Shown here piece after piece: positions 1 through 11,477 of a DNA stretch of 64,000 bases. The stretch comes from Phyllostachys edulis (Eukaryota > Streptophyta > Magnoliopsida > Poales > Poaceae). A program made the position numbers and the translations under genes. How positions within the stretch are numbered: the stretch's first letter is position 1; every line of letters starts with the position of its first letter. The notes under the pieces are model-generated. The model was not told the origin of the DNA. It was given only the letters and a program-made list of their open reading frames with translations, and searched no databases. The DNA lies in contig CM070553.1 of NCBI GenBank assembly GCA_036346405.1, positions 70,769,686 through 70,833,685 on the forward strand. The letters are read 5' to 3'.

Positions 1-272
1 TGAATCTCTTTGAGATCTAGATCTCTCTCTTATCTCCCCTCTGTTCGGACCTCTCCTTGCTTCGGGTTTTTACCATTAAGGACCCAGCTTGGGTTTGTGT
101 TTCAAACCCTTTTGTTTCCCCTGTGCCCTCTCGGACCTTCCCCGTGGACCTCCCACCTCTCTTTGAACCCCTCCTGAGTTCACTTGGGCGCTCCAGAGTT
201 GATCTGGACCTCCCAGTGCCCTTTTGGAACCCCCCTCGATTTCCCTTCCAGCCCCATCGGACCTCCTCAGTG

Positions 273-560
273 GCCGTTAGGACCTCCTCTCTGGAGATCT
301 TAACCGCTCAGACCTCCCCCTTGTTGAGATCTGGCCGTTAGGACCTCCTCTCTGAGATCTTAACCGCCGAGACCTCCCCTTGTTGAGATCTGGCCGTTAG
401 GACCTCCTCTCTGGAGATCTTAACCGCTCAGACCTCCCCCTTGTTGAGATCTGGCCGTTAGGACCTCCTCTCTGGAGATCTTAGCCGCTCAGACCTCCCC
501 TTGGTTAGACCTGCCCGCTAGGACCTCCCTCTTGGAGATCTTAGCCGTCCAGGTCCTTCC
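273..560. repeat. Minisatellite, about 60 bp x 4.7, inside LTR A
   Basis: Units begin with GCCGTTAGGACCTCC at 273, 334, 393 and 454, with a diverged one near 513. Each unit is made of two related halves, one ending in GGAGATCTTAACCGC and one in TTGTTGAGATCTGG. The solo LTR has a different, shorter array at the matching place (45062-45214). Confidence 0.85.
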
Positions 561-1062
561 TTCGTTGGATCTAAAGGTTCTGACCTCTTTAGGTCCAAGA
601 CCTCCTTAGCGTTTGGACCCATCTTTGGCTCCTGTGGCTGTATCGCTTGAGGCTTTGCCTTCATCACCTTAGGACCGTTCGATGTTGTTCGGATGGCCCG
701 ATCCTAAGGGCATGTTCGCTTGGTCCGAACGTCCCCTTTCCCTCCTAGCCGTCCGATTTAAATTAGACAGCCTAGTCTCGTTGGTCTGTTCGCTCGGTCC
801 GAACGGCCCTTTTGTTTTGCGCCATCCGATCTGGATCTGACGGCTCAACTGTGAGGTAACGTTTGGATGGTCCGAACGTTCCTTTCCTTTTTGGATCGCC
901 TGATTCCAATCGAACGGCTCTGCCTTGCTGCGCGTTTTCCTTTGTTCGCGGGACCTCTTCCTGGCTGTTTTGCAAGGACCACCTCCTCGATCCTTGCTGG
1001 TCTTTTGTAAAGACCACCCTCCTAACCCAGAGTATCCCTGTTGGTCAGGACCTCCCTGTACC

Positions 1063-1490
1063 CTTTGATCTGGACTGTTAAGGTCCTCCTCTTTGAGATC
1101 TTGACCGTTAGATCTCCCTTTTGGAGATCTACTCGTCGATCTCCACAGCATCTTTGATCTGGACCGTTAAGGTCCTCCTCTTTGAGATCTTGACCGTTAG
1201 ATCTCCCTTTTGGAGATCTACTCGTCAGGACATCCCTGTAGCCTTTGATCTGGACCGTTAAGGTCCTCCTCTTTGAGATCTTGACCGTTAGATCTCCCTT
1301 TTGGAGATCTACTCGTCAGGACCTCCCTGTACCCTTTGATCTGGACCGTTAAGGTCCTCCTCTTTGAGATCTTGACCGTTAGATCTCCCTTTTGGAGATC
1401 TACTCATCAGGACCTCCCTGTATCCTTTGATCTGGACCGTTAAGGTCCTCCCCTTTGAGATCTTGACCATTAGACCTCCCTTGTGAAGAT
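1063..1490. repeat. Minisatellite, about 91 bp x 5, inside LTR A
   Basis: CTTTGATCTGGACCGTTAAGG recurs at 1063, 1152, 1243, 1334 and 1425, giving a period of 89-91 bases. The homologous array in the solo LTR (45700-45955) has three units of 84-88 bases. Confidence 0.85.
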
Positions 1491-1906
1491 CTGAGTGTCC
1501 AGGACCTCCTGTCCAGGACCTCCTCTTGAGTCCTTGGACCTCCTGTCCAGGACCTCCCCCTTGGGCGTTTTGGACCTCTTGTCCAGGACCTCCCCCTTGA
1601 GCGTTTTGGACCTCCTGTCCAGGACCTCCCTGTGGTTGTTCACAGGGACGACCCTTGCGGTGGGGCCACCTCTTTGACCGGTGGTGCACCCTTTTGACTG
1701 GCCCCACTCACCAGCCTCTCTCAACCTTGTAATTATTGCTCTTGCCTCAGAACTCTGTGCGCATTTAATAGGTGTCGGGTCACATTAAATGCAGTCACAT
1801 CTGAGGTACCTTATTTTAATTCTTTTAGGGCAAGTCCTGACCTAAACCACCCCGATTGCCAACACGTCTCCAAACCTCTTTCTTGGTGCACTCCACTAAC
1901 TCTGGC

Positions 1907-1915
1907 TATATATAG
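1907..1915 (+). promoter_or_regulatory. TATA-like box of LTR A
   Basis: TATATATAG lies in GGCTATATATAGCCTGGG. The same context is kept in the solo LTR near 46323. It is the likely core promoter of the LTR. Confidence 0.5.
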
Positions 1916-4211
1916 CCTGGGTGGGCAAACCCTTGTAACCTTTTGCTCATTTGCCCACCTTGCTCCTGCCTTGTTCACTCCTGGCTTGCGCTTGGAGCTT
2001 CTCCAAGAGTGAGCCGCAGGAGCTGGCATCTTCTCTGGAAGACCTCCTCGCGGTTCTTGGCTGGTCTTTTGCTTAAAGACCACCCTCCCTTGCCGTGGAC
2101 CTCCCTTGTTATCCTGGGCCGCCTGTTTATCTGGTTTTGGTTAAGTTTTGTTTAAGTTCTTTTAGTTTCTTTTGAAGTTCTTGGCCTAGTGCGGTTTTGC
2201 TTATTTGGTTTTCTTGCGAACGTGTAGATCACGAGTTTGAGGAGATCTTGGACCCAGCTCTCTCTACTGAAGGCTCTCCACTGCTTGACCAAGGCAAGCC
2301 ACAGGCCTCCTTTTGATCATTTTGAACCTAGTCTTGTAAATGTATTTTGGTTTTACTTTATCATGCATGGCTATGTTTATAAGAAAAGGTTTGGGCTGTA
2401 GTTACTTTCCTACTTGCTGTTATGTCTCCTTTGTTCTTTGCCCCTAACATGTTGCTATGTTCACCTTGTGAGCCCTAGGACGGTTATTTAGTTGGTATTT
2501 CTTGCTATGTGCCAACATGGGGCCGTAGGTTATGTTTTGCTTCACTCTAGAAAGCGTGGGTTTGTGAATCATGTTTCATTCCTAATAATCTTGACTAATG
2601 AACTATGGAACTTGTGGTCGGTGCCACTGTTAAGCAGCTATGGCAGGATGCCTAAATTGTGTTGACTGTGGTGAGAGGCCACTTTGTTAAAACTATTGTG
2701 CCAAGACTAGGTGGTCTTTTGGCATGGGTAATTACAAAAGGTTTTGCTAAGGCAAGAAGGCAGGGAGTGAGTAGTGGGTGCTATGCACATCTGGGTTTGT
2801 GGAAGTCTTGCCTTAGCACAATTAAGGACTTTACTTTGTGTCTCATTGATCTGGCCAAACAAAGGCAACCACAAGATCATTTTATGAGAATGGTCTGCAG
2901 GCTGAATAATTAGCAATGAGGTGGCTTGGGGCTGTTGTGGTTGAGCATGTGATTCGTTGGCAAGAGGGGCACCCCATAACCTGGATTTCTAGACCACAGG
3001 AGGGATTACGAAACCTTAGCGGGCAGCCCAAGTCGGTTCAAAGCTTTGTAAAGGCCTTGCCGCTCTCTCTAGACTGCTCACCTTAGGAAGTGAGCAAGGG
3101 TGACCGAACCCGCCCCGCTAGAGAGATCGTGGATTGTGGGTAAAGTTGTACACCTCTGCAGAGTGTAAGATCTATTCGAATAGCCAAGTCCTTGGTCATG
3201 GACATGCTCAGTGAAAATGGTGCAAGGGGTAGTTGTTTCGAAAAGTTGGAGCCACTGGACACTTCAGCGAGAAGCCTTGGCTTTGCCTCGAAGAGATCTT
3301 GGCCGGCTCCAGAGGGGTCAGGGTTGGCTCGGGTGGTGGTCCAGAGGCTGGTTCGGATCTCTGGAGTGGGTGCTCTAGAGTGGTTTTTGGGTGAGGACCT
3401 GGCCACTGGTGTGACCAGACCTCCCCCATTTTGGTTGTGGATGTGAGTTGGTGCTCCCTCCACTTTTTCTATCTTCAAATTTATTATGTACTATTGTTTT
3501 ACCTTGCTGCTTTTCAAACTATTATTGTTATTATTGTCAAAACTTGGCTTTGCGCAAACTAACCTTACAGGCTCTCAATTGGCAAGCCCTTGCATGAATA
3601 TTATTGCATAATTGCTCCCTGTGACTTGCTGAGTATATTCAAAGAACTCATGGCTTAAGCCCTGTGTCAAAGCAGATTATGAAGATGATCAAGTGCAGGG
3701 CAGTGCAGACCTCTTTGAATATACATAGCTATGTATGGCATGCTTGAAGCATACTTCTTTTCATTTGAGCACTTTTGTGTGCGTATTTTTCTTTTGAATA
3801 CACATAGCTATGCATGGCATGCTTGAAGCATACATCTTTTCATTTTCCTTTTCTCAACCCTTTATCTTTTATAACATGCCAAATTGAGTGAGCATAAAGG
3901 ATTGCAATGAGAGACATACTTGGTTCAAATCCAAGATTTAAAATAAGACTCACAAACAAGCTCATCCTTTTCTATGGACATCTCCAAGTGATAACAATAA
4001 TCAATCTAGTCAAAGTTTTCAGCCATGTCATGCTTTAGTTCTAAAAGTAGCAAATTAATTATAACCAGTCAAGATCAAAGCTACACAGCACATGAATAAA
4101 TATGATAAAGAAAGCTCTACAACTCATTCGATTTCAATGGCTTGGACTTGATGTTTTTTTTTGACAAGAATAATAATCAAAGCTTCTGAACTTTTAAATC
4201 CAAACTCCCCC

Positions 4212-6534
4212 TTAGAATAAGTTCATAGGATGCAACACACCCAATTCACTTCGCAAATAAGATCTAGGAATCCAGTACTGAGATACACGATATGGAGGAA
4301 CAGCAGCAAAACTAGAACCAGAACCACGTGTGCATGCGCGATCAAAACGCGAATTATGTGAATTAAATCGCAAACCAGTACGTGAAGCAGATTTAAAGCC
4401 ATCATAAAAGTCCTCTAAAAACCTAGCTTTCACATTAGTTCTAGGGACAATAAAAGAGGTTGCACGTTTTTGTCTTAAGGCATTAAATCTTTCCTTTTTC
4501 TCTTTCTTAACACACCTAAAGCAAAATTCATGCAAGTGCCCATTTTTACCACAATAGGTGCAATGAAATTTAACATAATTAGAATTCTTTTGAGATGACG
4601 AGCTAGCACCTACAACATTAGCAGAAGAGCTTTGCACAAAACCAAAGTGATTTAAACACGCTTTGTTTTGGTTCAGATTTTACTTCAAATTTTCCAAGTT
4701 CAAGAAGCTTAACAACCTTAGGAGGATGATTCTTGGCATGCTCAATAAAATTAGATTCTAGACCTTGACTTTTAACACTCACTTTTGACTTGTCTAGGAT
4801 CATGTTCAAATTTTTCTTGCCAAAGGAAAATCTCTAAAGTGTCCCTAAGATACTCATTTTCTTTAGCTAGAGTGGGACAAGTTGTGCACTTAATGATTCA
4901 TTCACAGCTTTCTTAGAAGCACTAGATCGAGCCAATTTTTCTTTTTCAGAAACTCATTTAGTTGTCTCGTCAAAGCTTCTATCTCTATTGTAAGTTTAGG
5001 ACAGTTAGAACAAGAAGCTATCTCATGATAAAGCATCTGTTGGACTGTTTCTTGAGAAGTATTGAGTCTAGCTTCTAACAATTCACATTTAGAGCAAGTT
5101 TTAGTTTGAGCATTTGACATACTTGACTCTAAACAAATAGAACTAGACTTGAGCTTTTCAATTTCATCATATGCAAGTTTTAACTTTTCATCACAAGAGT
5201 CATGTGCTAGTCTTAACTCATCAAATTTAGTATGTATTGACCTAGCAGTCTCCAATTCAGAAAACAAAACTTGGCAAGACTCACAAGATTCATCATCAGG
5301 AATAGAAGCTTTATGTCTATCAATTTCAGAATTTAAGTTCTCAACAACAAGATCATGTTTCTTTATTTTCTTTTTATACTTTTTGAGCTCATCTCACAAC
5401 CTAAGCACAAAGACGAGATAAATCAGATAAGAAGGTTTTACCTCATCGGGATCATTTGTAGAGATCATCATTGTTAAGCTCCTCACCGCTTGCCATAAAA
5501 CACATCCTGTGAAATCCACCTCCTTTGCCTTCTTGCCGTTGTCCTCATCGCCGCTTCGGAATCAACATCACTTAATTCAATCTCATCAAGTCTTTGAGTA
5601 TCTTTTGACCGCCTTTACGATAATTGTGCTTCTTGCTTGAGTCAATCTTGGATTTAGAGCGACGAGTTGGTACTTTGTCATCTTTGACCTCCTTACTCCT
5701 CAGTTTGGGACAATTCATCTTCATGTGGTTTAGCTCACCACATTCATAGCATCTGATTGGACCACCTCTTCGCCTTGATCTGATGTTGTTAATTGCCTTG
5801 GTCACCCTGTTAGAGAAGAGTACAAGCTGCTCTTCTGGAATCTTCTCTAACTGTTCATCTGTGGAAGAAGACAAAACAGACACAAGATAAGAGCTCGAAG
5901 AAGTAGGTTGCATGGGGTTAGTCACAAGAGCCAAAGATGAAGATTTATCAATCTTAGATGGCACAGCTTCCATCTCATAGGTTTTCAATCTAGAATAGAG
6001 ATTATCCATGGTTAAAGTATCTAGATCGATAGTCTGATTGATAGTTGTGACAACCATCAACCACTCATAACATAAAGATCTCAATATCTTAGTTGCATTA
6101 TCTTCATCAGTCGGAATAACACCAACACCACGCAAACTACTCAGTATCTTTTCAAAACGAGCAAAAAGATCATCAATAGATTCACCAGGCTTCATAGCAA
6201 AATCAGAATACTCTTTTTGATAAAGATTCTTACGCACTTTCTTGATTTTAGTAGTTCCCTCATGATAATCACAAAGAGTCTTCCATATTAAGTGGGCAGA
6301 GCTAATATGAGCTACACGATCAAACTCTTTGCGAGAGATTCCTTGAAACAACAAGTTACGAGCTTGAGCATTTAGATCAACATCTGCTTTATTTAAATTA
6401 GTAACAGTAGCAGGAACCACATAAGGACTAGAAACCTTATTCCATACATCACTACCTTGAGCCTCAATATAAGCTTGCATACGACACTTCCAAAAAGCAA
6501 AATCAGTACCATCTAGCATGGGGGGACGATTCAC
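4212..6534 (-). pseudogene. Sirevirus-type gag, frameshifted
   Basis: The 5' segment (5572-6534, 320 residues from ATG at 6534) opens with a DUF4219-like stretch (LDGTDFAFWKCRMQAYI). A UBN2-type gag core and a CCHC zinc knuckle at 5710-5751 (CYECGELNHMKMNC) follow. Further segments in shifted frames (4902-5267, 4618-4809, 4212-4637) give a long coiled-coil region rich in Glu, Lys and Leu, then a second knuckle at 4521-4562 (CTYCGKNGHLHEFC). Gag forms the particle that packages element RNA. Frameshifts between segments block a single product. The stop codon TAA at 4212-4214 runs straight into GGGGGAG, where pol would be expected. Assignment to the Sirevirus lineage is inference from gag layout and PPT structure. 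Confidence 0.7.
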
Positions 6535-6560
6535 ATACCTCTCTGACGCCAGAGCAACTT

Positions 6561-6573
6561 GGCTCTGATACCA
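6561..6573 (-). promoter_or_regulatory. Primer binding site (initiator Met tRNA)
   Basis: On the minus strand this reads TGGTATCAGAGCC, complementary to the 3' end of plant initiator methionine tRNA. It lies two bases beyond the LTR end at 6576 and upstream of gag, which fixes element orientation. Confidence 0.9.
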
Positions 6574-6575
6574 CT

Positions 6576-7579
6576 TGTAGGATCGTTAATGACAATCAGA
6601 GGGGGGGTGAATGATTGTGGAATATTTTTCACACCCTAACTATACGTATAGATCGTTTCAAGGAGCAAGATCCAAAACAACCTCACGCCGGTAATTAAAA
6701 GATAATCAATACTTAATTAAACCAATCATTAGCAGCAGTCGCATAAGAGACGATCAACAAAACAGAGAAACTCACGAGAAAGAATTACCAGAATCAGCTT
6801 CGATCAAGAACAGCAGCCGTGTTCTGGCACACATCAAATTCTTAGACAAAATCCCGTTTTACACAAGCCGCCGCTAGCAATCACACCATCTAATCCCGCA
6901 ATGCCTACTGCACCTACTCGCCGTGCACACCGTGCCTGCTCGCTGTTCACCAAAGCCTGCCGCTAGAGATTCTGTCCCCCTCCCTATTTCACAAACAGCT
7001 AGCTCCAGAAAACAAATCGCCAAAGCATGCATGCATCAGCAGCAAAACATCTTTTCCATCAATGCACAAGACCAAAAAGGCTGCTACCAATAAACTAATC
7101 CAAAACCCAAAAAGCTGCAGCAGCCACCAACAACTCTAAAGAAAGTCCAAGTCACTGCCAGCACTTGCTCCGAACTATGCAGCCGCATCCTTTTTATATA
7201 GCCGCCCAACCAAGTAGACCGATAGCCGAGAGCTCCTAATCCCAATCGGTTACGCCACCTCCGTAGCTCCAACACTCATTATCCATATTTGATCTCCACG
7301 CGCCCCAACTCGAGCTCGACCGTCTCCTCCAGCATCCTCGACCCTCTGGACCATGACTTCACACCAAGCCATCTCCCGATCACCACCGTAGACCACGATC
7401 GTCTCCGAGTTACCCTGCACATGCAAAGACCAAAACAACATATTTCACCGGCACAAGTTCTTCCCAACTTGACCGACATTAGTCCACACACGCGCCACAC
7501 GCCTCAAATAATATCAGTACCCAACATTGTCAATTATTCATCAACTAAAATATACTAGACCTAGCCACATGGTCTAACA
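6576..7579 (-). mobile_element. Complete Sirevirus-like LTR (1004 bp)
   Basis: The minus-strand sequence starts TGTTAGACCATGTGG at 7579 and ends CCTACA at 6576, giving TG...CA ends. A PBS follows the end and a polypurine tract precedes the start. One LTR is therefore bordered by internal sequence on both sides and has no target-site duplication. It contains a minus-strand TATA box at 7190-7200. Confidence 0.8.
7190..7200 (-). promoter_or_regulatory. TATA box of the Sirevirus-like LTR
   Basis: The minus strand reads TATATAAAAAG, a good plant TATA box, in the middle of the LTR. Confidence 0.6.
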
Positions 7580-7694
7580 ATCTCCCCCTTGATGAATACA
7601 TTGATAATACTTCAAAGTTGTGAGTTGAATTTTGAAAGAAAAGAAATTTACAAAAAGAAAGTTTTAAAGCCGCAAAGCAAAACTTCAAAACCAC

Positions 7695-7750
7695 AGCTGA
7701 AAAACTCCCCCTCAACACAAGGAGCTGAAAAACTCCCCCTCAACACAAGG
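7695..7750. repeat. 28-bp tandem repeat carrying PPT-like runs (2 copies)
   Basis: AGCTGAAAAACTCCCCCTCA begins at 7695 and again at 7723. On the minus strand each copy gives TTGAGGGGGAG, a polypurine tract. This is the multi-PPT zone of the element. Confidence 0.75.
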
Positions 7751-8779
7751 GAAGCAAATTTCTCCAATTTTTTTCTTTTCAAATTCTCCCATTTTCTCCC
7801 CCCTTTGGCAATGGAATCATCAAGAACTTCAGAGAAGGAATAATTCTAAAACAAGGGAGCAAGGAGAGTAAAAATCAAGAAGCTTTATAGATTATCCAAG
7901 TCACTTTGCATTGATTTAGTAAATTAACCAAGCCATCTTTTTGAGTAGAGCTATCTAGATCATATAAAGTCATATATCATATAGCAATGTCAAAAACAAG
8001 TCTTTTAGAATGATTATGCAATTTAAATTCATGACAGGCATCTTAAACAATGACTAAACCGATAATAAGCACCACAAAAAGATATCACCAAGAAAAGTGA
8101 GAGCCTAACAGTGAGACACAAGTTAAATTTAGATGAGCTAGCAGTCTCATATAACATCTTATTGCTTCACTTTCAATTCTTATTTGCATGTGGCATGCTT
8201 GTAGCATACTTCTTTTCAAGGATGGCATACTTGTAGCATACTTCTTTTCATTTAAGCACTTTTGTGTGCATATTTTGTTTTCTTTGAATATACATAGCTA
8301 TGTATGGCATGCTTGAAGCATACTTCTTTTCATTTGAGCACTTTTGTGTGCGTATTTTTCTTTTGAATACACATAGCTATGCATAGCATGCTGGAAGCAT
8401 ACATCTTTTCATTTTCCTTTTCTCAACCCTTTATCTTTTATAACATGCCAAATTGAGTGAGCATAAAGGATTGCAATGAGAGACATACTTGGTTCAAATC
8501 CAAGATTTAAAATAAGACTCACAAACAAGCTCATCCTTTTCTATGGACATCTCCAAGTGATAACAATAATCAATCTAGTCAAAGTTTTCAGCCATGTCAT
8601 GCTTTAGTTCTAAAAGTAGCAAATTAATTATAACCAGTCAAGATCAAAGCTACACAGCACATGAATAAATATGACAAAGAAAGCTCTACAACTCATTCGA
8701 TTTCAATGGCTTGGACTTGATGTTTTTTTTGACAAGAATAATAATCAAAGCTTCTGAACTTTTAAACCCAAACTCCCCC

Positions 8780-9633
8780 TTAGAATAAGTTCATAGGATG
8801 CAACACACCCAATTCACTTCGCAAATAAGATCTAGGAATCCAGTACTGAGATACACGATATGGAGGAACAAAGACAAAACTAGAACCGTAACCACGTAAA
8901 GCGTCTTGCGATCAAAACGCTAATTATGTGAATTAAATCGCAAACCAAGATGCGTGAAGCAGATTTAAAGCCATCATAAAAGTCCTCTAAAACCTAGCTT
9001 TCACATTAGTTCTAGGGACAATAAAAGAGGTTGCACGCTTTTGTCTTAAGGCATTAAATCTTTCCTTTTCTCTTTCTTAACACGCCTAAAGCAAAATTCA
9101 TGCAAGTGCCCATCTTTACCACAATAGGTGCAATGAAATTTAACATAATTAGAATTCTTTTGAGATGACGAGCTAGCACTGACAACATTAGCAGAAGAGC
9201 TTTGCACAAAACCAACAGATTTAAACACAGTTTGTTTTGGTTCAGATTTTACTTCAAATTTTCCAGGTTCAAGAAGCTTAACAACCTTAGGAGGATGATT
9301 CTTGGCATGCTCAATAAAATTAGATTCTAGACCTTGACTTTTAACACTCACTTTTGACTTGTCTAGGATCATGTTCAAATTTTTCTTGCCAAAGGAAAAT
9401 CTCTCTAAAGTGTCCCTAAGATACTCATTTTCTTTAGCTAGAGTGGGACAAGTTGTGCACTTAACAGATTCATTCACAGTTTTCTTAGAAGCACTAGACT
9501 GAGCCAATTTTTCTTTTTCAGCAAACTCATTTAGTTGTCTGGTCAAAGCTTCTATCTCTATTGTAAGTTTAGGACAGTTAGAACAAGAAGCTATCTCATG
9601 ATAAAGCATCTGTTGGACTGTTTCTTGAGAAGT
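8780..9633 (-). pseudogene. Sirevirus-type gag, 3' half only
   Basis: This second copy of the gag C-terminal half has the coiled-coil region and the zinc knuckle CTYCGKDGHLHEFC. The segment 9046-9609 is open for 187 residues, longer than the matching stretch of the first copy. The 5' half is missing because the sequence breaks at 9633 into unrelated LTR. A third copy of part of it lies at 29214-29745. As in the first copy, the stop codon (8780-8782) abuts a GGGGGAG run. Confidence 0.7.
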
Positions 9634-9940
9634 TAAACCCTAGCGACGCGACAAAAACAATAGCGATAGGTCCGCAAGGGCACAAAGGAGGTCTTCAAGG
9701 AGTCAAGGGAGGTTCCTTGGACTCTTAGGAGGTCCAATGGACAAGGAAGGTCCAAAAGGCTCAGAGGAGGTCTTAACAAAGGCGGTAGTTCCGAAGGAGC
9801 AAGCGGCGATCCGCCAAAGTAAGCGTGGCACCGCAAGACAGTATGAGGAGGTCAAAGGAGCTCCACATGGACATAGGGAGATCCATATGGGCATAGGGAG
9901 GTCCGCGAAGGCTCAAAGGAGGACTTGACAAAGGCGGTAG
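9634..9940 (-). mobile_element. Family-A-like LTR, reverse orientation, part 1
   Basis: The plus strand is full of GGAGGTCC, the complement of the family A LTR motif. The piece continues at 31591-32173 after removal of the copia insertion, and the 5-bp duplication ggtag (9936-9940, 31586-31590) confirms this. It is a diverged subfamily with GCGGTAGTACCGC-type motifs. Confidence 0.6.
9936..9940. repeat. Target-site duplication ggtag, left copy
   Basis: The five bases directly before the copia 5' LTR equal those after the last copia LTR (31586-31590). They also occur before the extra LTR (30047-30051). Confidence 0.85.
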
Positions 9941-11477
9941 TGTTGGAAATATGCCCTAGAGGCAATCATAGAGATGATTACATTTCATTATGTTCATGAC
10001 ATTGGATAATGTGTTATCTTGTTCCTAGAATAATATTGTTAATATTTATTATCAAGTATGTGACTTGGTTGTGAAACTCTATATTTCTGCAATAATTATT
10101 CTTATACGATCCCTGGTCGTAAACATATGAGGACACATATGAATAGACTAGCATATGTATTGGTTGATGACTATGTTTCACGAGTCATAGATATGGAGAT
10201 ATCAAACCAATAATATGGACACATGTTAGAGAACATGATGTTGGATAAGACCCACCTTGAGGCACTATTGAGATTGTTATGAATCTATGTGTCATTAGTT
10301 GGTCTCAAGCAATGATGATGTATAATCCTTAGACCTGAGATCAGCATGGTTTCCTACATGTGTAAGAGCACGCTTAGGGGTTGCCAAACGCTACACCGTA
10401 ACTGGGTAGTTATAAAGGTAGCTTTCGGGTATGCTCTGAAACATGGAGAGGAATGTGACTGGTCGGATATGGGATTTGCCCCTCCTAACATAACAGGAGA
10501 GATGTCTCTGGGCCCCTCGTTGTGATCGGATAAAGAAAGTGCATGGCCATGCCACTAGTAGTCGAAGAGTTCGACCATGTAAAGTTATCTGATACTCGAT
10601 CGAGAAAGTATTGAACAGTCCATGGATGACACAACATCTCACCTGGAGTTCAACCAGACATCGTGAGGCAAAGGGAGTATACACGAGTAGGTCGCTCGGT
10701 CGAATAAAGATGTGATCGGTCGTATGGAGATACAAGCAAGTCGTGATCGGTCGAACCTAATCACAGAGTGGTCAAAACCAAGTCGTAAGGAGTTACGAGT
10801 TGGTCGTGACCACATCTGAACTGATCATATCTGAGATAGGACACTGGTCGTAAGTGATGAAGACCTGTCGTAGATCATATTGCATTAAGGTTCGTCCGAT
10901 ATAATTTGTGTGTATTCGAAATCGATATGTTCTGCTAGGAGCCGCTTCGACTCGTGGTCGGAAAGGGTTTCAGTCACAACCGAACTACACATGAACCTCT
11001 GGGTCACACACTTAATGGGTTGGAACAAACCAATACGAATACGATTAAATGGCGTCCTGGATAGGATCCGTCACGAGCACTATATAAGGAGGTGCATGAG
11101 GTCATTGGAAAGGATGCGAAAAACACCACCAAACCCTAGCCGCCATCTCCACGAGAGCTCACCCGTGCGACTTGGTGCTAGCACACCGGCGTTCGGTTGT
11201 TCCTTCCTGGGGCGTGTGGATACCGTAGGCGCTACTACGATTGTTGCGCTTTGAGGACGATCCGCGATCTTCACAAGGAACTGCAGACGCGTTCTTTGGA
11301 GGAGACGATTGACTCGACCACTACATCGACGCTCTTCGTTGGACCAGTTGCTCCAACCCTTCTTCCGCTGTTCTGGCGTCTGTTGGTAACGATCCGTGAT
11401 CATCTACTTGCTTGGCATCTGGTTCGCGTGGTAGAAATTTTTGTTTGTAGCTATCGTAGCCTACCCGTGACCCAACA
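9941..11477 (+). mobile_element. Copia 5' LTR (1537 bp, BARE-1/RIRE1/Angela type)
   Basis: It begins TGTTGGAAATATGCCCTAGA and ends CCCAACA. That opening is the known start of Angela-lineage LTRs such as BARE-1 and RIRE1. A TATA box lies at 11081. A nearly identical full copy is at 30052-31585 and a truncated one at 28546-29213. Confidence 0.9.
11081..11088 (+). promoter_or_regulatory. TATA box of copia LTR
   Basis: TATATAAG in the context GAGCACTATATAAGGAGGTG, kept in the copy at 31187. Confidence 0.7.

Larger units (their letters stand above)
1..3714 (+). mobile_element. Family A long LTR, truncated at both ends
   Basis: This sequence lines up with the complete solo LTR at 44437-48639. Base 1 corresponds to about 44708 there, and the match ends near 3712, where the solo copy continues for almost 600 bases more. 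The LTR is unusually long and carries arrays of GGACCTCC-rich minisatellites, a TATA-like box near 1907 and a block (about 3137-3200) shared with the gypsy family B LTR. It contains no gag or pol. The right edge is an abrupt switch into Sirevirus-like sequence, with only 'tctt' shared at the breakpoint. The family is probably Ty3/gypsy, Tekay/Del type, judged from the TGTAACGTCC start of other copies and the shared block. Short reading frames here are chance products of the repeats. Confidence 0.8.
3713..7579 (-). mobile_element. Sirevirus-like element, LTR plus gag part (pol absent)
   Basis: Read on the minus strand, the order is LTR (7579 to 6576), primer binding site, gag (6534 to 4212) and non-coding sequence ending abruptly at 3713. 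No protease, integrase or reverse transcriptase follows gag; a PPT-like run starts at the gag stop codon. The piece is therefore a gag-only, non-autonomous derivative of a Ty1/copia Sirevirus. The same gag 3' half and non-coding tail occur again at 8281-9633 on the far side of the LTR. Confidence 0.7.
7580..9633 (-). mobile_element. Sirevirus-like 3' internal region with multiple PPTs
   Basis: On the minus strand this holds the 3' half of gag (9633 to 8780), about 1.2 kb of non-coding DNA and a polypurine tract AAGGGGGAGAT (7580-7590) directly against the LTR. Extra PPT-like runs lie at 7700-7745 and near 8774. Several PPTs are a known trait of Sireviruses. Positions 8281-9633 are nearly identical to 3712-5060. 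The right edge at 9633 is an abrupt junction into a family-A-like LTR. Pol is absent. Confidence 0.7.

Noticed and set aside
273..1490. Regular direct repeats that could suggest a CRISPR array
   Set aside because: The whole unit is repeated without unique spacers, in a plant LTR with no cas genes.
669..1724. Repetitive minus-strand frames of 132-160 residues in LTR A
   Set aside because: They follow the minisatellite period and sit in an LTR. The homologous solo LTR does not keep them.
6561..6573. Possible tRNA gene
   Set aside because: Only the 13-base complement to a tRNA 3' end is present; it is a primer binding site. The same applies to 16293-16304.
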